NCBI GenBank assembly: GCA_019843655.1
Contig: JACDQD010000002.1
Location: 1,064,585 to 1,128,584 of the forward strand
Direction: 5' to 3'
Length of the DNA stretch: 64,000 bases
DNA from: Lethocerus indicus
Lineage: Eukaryota; Arthropoda; Insecta; Hemiptera; Belostomatidae
Both the position numbers and the translations under genes were made by a program. Of this stretch, positions 60,901 to 64,000 are shown in pieces (the first letter of the stretch is position 1; every line of letters begins with the position of its first letter). The notes under the pieces are model-generated. The model searched no databases, was not told where the DNA came from, and saw nothing but the letters and a program-made list of their open reading frames with translations.

Positions 60901-62621
60901 TTTTTTGTCATTAATATAAAAGGTAAAATATAACTCAGTTCGTGTGTGAAATATTTGTAAAATGGATTTGAAAGTAGTTCCATCGAATTAGATTTTGTAC
61001 TACAAAATACTAGAGAATGATGACATTTTGTTGATAATTATTTATGATGAATAATATTTAAAAGCAATGTCAATCAGTTTGGATAGTTTATAACGTCAGG
61101 TTGTAACACAATCTTTATTTTTAAATAAATAGGCAATAAATTAGTTAAATATTTCAATTTTTTTTTTTATTATAGTGCAACCAGTTACTCGGACTATATT
61201 GCGCTTATTTCAATTTATAAAACACTTAAGTATAAAACACTCATTGATAATCAAGATATTTTATACTACTCAGTGAAAAAACTAATCTGTTAGTAAATAT
61301 GACCCATTAATAATTTTATTAATTATTCTGGATCCAAATGACTAACAAGGTCACTTATAAGGTGGGGCTTATAAATAAACAATAAATGTTACAAATATTT
61401 CCATTTAAAATACATTGGAGCTCTGCTAATTTAATTTTTTCCCTAAGATAAATGGTTCTTTTCTCCTGTAAATTGAAACCCAGTAATTAGTTATAACACA
61501 TTAATACTGTATATAGGATACTAATTAATAATCGGGAATATTTTATGTTATTGTCAGGTAATTTCTACCTGTGGCCAAATGGTGCCAGTTACACTTAGTG
61601 AAATAAAACGTTAAACATTAAATAAATATAAGTATATATAGCGCTACTAAAATCGTTCCAAAGAATTTCGAGTAAAAGATTATATTTGTGATAAATTCCA
61701 AACGAGTATAAATTATCAAAAATTCGTATTATTTACAATGAAATTTATTATGCGGTTTTTAATTGTTTTCAAAAACAACAATAAATAAGGTAAATTCAGT
61801 TTAAAAAACTGCACGGAAATAAATCGTATAATGTTACAACTTTTCCCTCTATGCCAAAATATTCTTTTACGCATTAAATGAAAGTAGTTTCAGTGCGTAA
61901 ATTAAATGACTGGCGGGCTTTTAGTTTTAGAAGTTTTAATTATTTATAAACTAAATACTTCAATTTGTTCATGTTCAAGTTTGTTATATACAACTTCAAA
62001 TGGTAAAGGATGGCGTTAATAAAAAGTTTTTATTTCTTCCTTCCAAATTATTTTGTCTTTCGTTTAAGGAAACAAATTAAAAATTACTCTAATTTTATAA
62101 TAGACATTTTACCGCTTTTATTTTCACATTTTTAATTCACCTTCCATTCCGCCACAAACACTATACAAATTGTTTTTGTTGTTATTTAATCGCGGCATTT
62201 CAATTATGGGAGCATGTGAAAAAAAACAGAATGGAATGAAACTAAATAGGTCCATTAGGGAATTTAGAAATTCAGCATGTTTTGCACCCATTAACTAATA
62301 ACTAGCCAGCTCATTCACTGTAATTAGGAAATATTCCCAGATCTAAATGTTTTTTATTTCAATTATATACAACGGTTCATTGAATTTACCCAACATTATA
62401 TAATGTATGTATCTATTACATAGGGAAATATCTTGCTCAATTTCAGATTTTATTTCCGGTATATATTCTTACTATATTATGCGTTCCCGCAATATACCTG
62501 GTTTTTTCTCCTAAACTATTCTATACCGGTATGTATTACTAAAAGTAATACTATAGCATTGTAGTCAATAAAGAAATCTATTTAGCGATAAATCTTTTTT
62601 TATTTATCTTATATTTTCTCT
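57062..62621 (+). repeat. Array unit 6
   Basis: Length is about 5560. The shortened exon is at 57149-57182 and the (AT)n run at 57944-57988. Around 61111-61200 it carries the unit 0 version (TCTTTATTTTTAAATAAATAG, given here as TCTTTATTTTT then AAATAAATAG, and CCAGTTACTCGG) where units 1-5 have TCTTAATTTTTATAAATAG and CCTGTTACTCAG. It shares the 16-base loss near 61437 with unit 2. Confidence 0.9.
57149..57182 (+). pseudogene. Shortened NimA exon 6 copy (unit 6)
   Basis: Same two losses as in unit 1, and the acceptor is intact. Confidence 0.9.
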
Positions 62622-62868
62622 TATGTTTTCTATTGATAACCGGAAATAAAATGCTAAAATAAATATCTGTTAAATAACATTTCAATTATTCCGTTTCTTT
62701 TCCGACAGAACTGAGAGAACCGTTGTAGAAATATCAAACTGAACCGATGATGACGGTGATGATGCTGTCTTTTAAAATAATTTAAAAAATTCACCGAAGA
62801 CATAAACTTGTCTAATAGTTAGTTTGAGCTCAAAAATATGTACATAAGAGATGGAAACATTTATAATA
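62622..62868 (+). repeat. Array unit 7 (truncated last unit)
   Basis: Only the first 247 bases of a unit are present, including the shortened exon. Similarity ends after GGAAACATTTATAATA. The junction sequence continues CTTAAATAAAGAAATATAAAG and so creates an AATAAA at 62873-62878. Confidence 0.85.
62709..62742 (+). pseudogene. Shortened NimA exon 6 copy (unit 7)
   Basis: Same two losses as in the other units. It is the only shortened copy followed by an AATAAA (62873-62878), supplied by the flanking DNA. Confidence 0.85.
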
Positions 62869-63683
62869 CTTAAATAAAGAAATATAAAGAAAGAAAAGCT
62901 GGTGAGAAATCGTTCGCTTTTGGGCGATTACGTCATCGGTGCGCGTGAAAAATATAAATACTTTATAAATGACTGGATTAACAAATTAATAATAATAAAT
63001 GTTTTGGGCGATTTTTTTTTATCTCTCTATTAGTACTACTCGAATATTGGAAGAGACTCTTAAAATAATGCAGAAAAATCACTCGTAATTAGAAGATTAA
63101 CAGGCGTTATATTTAACCGGCCTGAGGCATCCATTGTCCCGTTGTATGGATGAAAGTAAGCGCTAAAGGGGAAATCTGTTAAAATAGAAATAGATTCACG
63201 ATATCTCGCAACTGAGAGTAATTTAATAATCGTTTTACGACATTTATATTTTAATTTAAGCAGATAGCGAGTCTCATTGGTCAAAAATTTGCAGCATCGG
63301 AACGGTGGGAAGATGAAGGGATCCAAGATTTTAAGCATTTTCTTCTAAATATAAAACCCCCCTCTACATTTAATTCGGGCTATTATAACCTATAAAAGCC
63401 TCCAGACTGGTTTTCTGAACGTGCAATATCAAATAGTTGAATTGATTCCACTTCGGCTCGAGAAATTGTTCGGTTGGATTATGGACAAATATTAAACCTC
63501 GTAACAGTTTTACTGCCGGGGTGGGCACTAAATATAGTTATCTAATTTGAGATAACAAATATTTTGTAATATATCAAGAAGTTTATTACTCTTAACGGCT
63601 TCCGTTTTTTAATTTTCAGTGAGATTATAATTTTCTTCTAATGATGATTATGGATTACATTTTGGATGCCCCAACCCCACCAG
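62869..63683. other. Interval between the array and the ARMT1-like gene
   Basis: AT-rich sequence with no supported gene. A 92-codon minus-strand open frame at 63060-63338 matches nothing known to me. The promoter and the start-codon exon of the ARMT1-like gene are expected here but could not be located. Confidence 0.5.
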
Positions 63684-63900
63684 TGAAGCCTTGTCACCGA
63701 AATATAAAAGGTACGATTCGAAGTAATTTATTAAATACGACTGTTAAATTTATCTTTAACGAATTTTCGTATTGTCATCTCCGTTTATTTTCAGGAGTTT
63801 CGCATATTTAACCATCAAAGATAGACTCCCCGTAATAATTACAAAGATTATTGACTATTTGGCGAGGGAAAAAGAAACAATTGTAAAAACTTACGGTGAG
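63684..63900 (+). CDS. ARMT1-like (DUF89 family) protein, N-terminal exons, partial
   Basis: DUF89/ARMT1 proteins are metal-dependent phosphatases of the damage-control family; human ARMT1 has also been described as a protein carboxyl methyltransferase. Two exons are readable. The first ends at 63710 and encodes EALSPKYK, and the second, 63795-63900, encodes SFAYLTIKDRLPVI, TKIIDYLAREKETI and ends KTYGE. They join with a shared Arg codon to give KYKRSFAYLTIKDRLP, close to the conserved start of the family (SFAYLTIRDRMP in the human protein as I recall it). The metal-binding region would lie beyond the window. The 5' edge is uncertain: an acceptor at 63683 is likely, because the same frame has a TAA near 63629 and no ATG after it. 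Confidence 0.75.
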
Positions 63901-64000
63901 GTAAACACAAAACATTAAAATAATTTGCGCATGGTACCAGTTATTAGAATGTTATTAAATATTATTCGAGTTTAAATAGATATATTTTTATCTTTCAACT

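Larger units (their letters stand above)
23854..62868 (+). repeat. Tandem array of 5.4-5.6 kb units carrying the NimA terminal exon
   Basis: The whole interval is a head-to-tail array. I anchored units on the conserved string TTTTCCGACAG followed by AACTGAGAGAA; it occurs with the exon at 23941, 29365, 34917, 40456, 45997, 51561, 57149 and 62709, spacings of 5424, 5552, 5539, 5541, 5564, 5588 and 5560. Each unit contains, in order: the end of the last NimA intron, the last exon (whole in unit 0, shortened in the rest), 3' flank, an (AT)n run, AT-rich filler, a polypyrimidine tract, a G run and more AT-rich filler. No unit holds a convincing gene, RNA gene or transposase. Homology starts inside the last intron and stops abruptly near 62868. 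Confidence 0.95.

Noticed and set aside
23854..62868. Array as an LTR retrotransposon, rDNA, histone or CRISPR cluster
   Set aside because: No reverse transcriptase, LTR, rRNA, histone or spacer-repeat pattern occurs in any unit. The only recognisable content is the NimA exon and its flanks.

Overview
The window is AT-rich nuclear DNA of an animal, most likely an insect or other arthropod. Genes are split by short introns with GT-AG boundaries. The recognisable proteins are a Stum/SPEC3 protein, a Nimrod-A-like EMI/NIM receptor, APRT, a serine palmitoyltransferase small subunit and an ARMT1-like protein. Mariner-type debris and several short inverted-repeat elements lie between them. There is nothing bacterial here: no operons, ribosome binding sites or CRISPR. 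Assignments rest on reading motifs by eye and no database search was possible. Layout, left to right: (a) 1-760 is repeat-derived DNA. (b) 762-3267, plus strand, holds four exons of stum, broken by inverted-repeat elements and a C/G-rich minisatellite. (c) 3.3-7.3 kb has no gene I can support. (d) 7280-9475, minus strand, is a complete four-exon APRT gene. (e) 9476-9906 is a divergent promoter interval shared with (f) 9907-11601, plus strand, a complete two-exon small-subunit SPT gene. (g) 11.6-17.6 kb is gene-poor. It holds mariner remnants, a stray degenerate copy of APRT exon 3, short degenerate repeats and a possible 5' UTR exon. (h) 17630-24011, plus strand, is a six-exon NimA-like gene with a signal peptide, EMI domain, CCxGY/NIM repeat, EGF-like repeat, a long Thr/Pro/Ser decapeptide-repeat stalk, one transmembrane segment and a tyrosine-containing tail. 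(i) About 23.85-62.87 kb, 61 percent of the window, is a head-to-tail tandem array of 5.4-5.6 kb units. (j) 62.87-63.68 kb is ordinary AT-rich DNA, and the first recognisable exons of an ARMT1-like gene end the window. The most notable feature is the array. Its units are not anonymous satellite: each carries the 3' part of the last NimA intron, the last NimA exon and its 3' flank. Only the first unit has an intact exon and AATAAA signal. The seven downstream exon copies I read share one 37-base loss, and the six full later units share a destroyed poly(A) signal. They therefore look like one decayed copy that was amplified and homogenised after the gene's 3' end was duplicated. Variants shuffled between units, including a stretch of the last full unit that matches the first unit, point to gene conversion or unequal exchange. 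Differences in homopolymer length among units, and frameshifts confined to the NimA repeat stalk, mean that some variation may be sequencing error. The genes do not form one pathway. APRT (purine salvage) and the SPT subunit (sphingolipid synthesis) may be co-expressed from their shared promoter. NimA-like (haemocyte or phagocyte surface receptor by family) and stum (mechanosensation by family) are independent neighbours.
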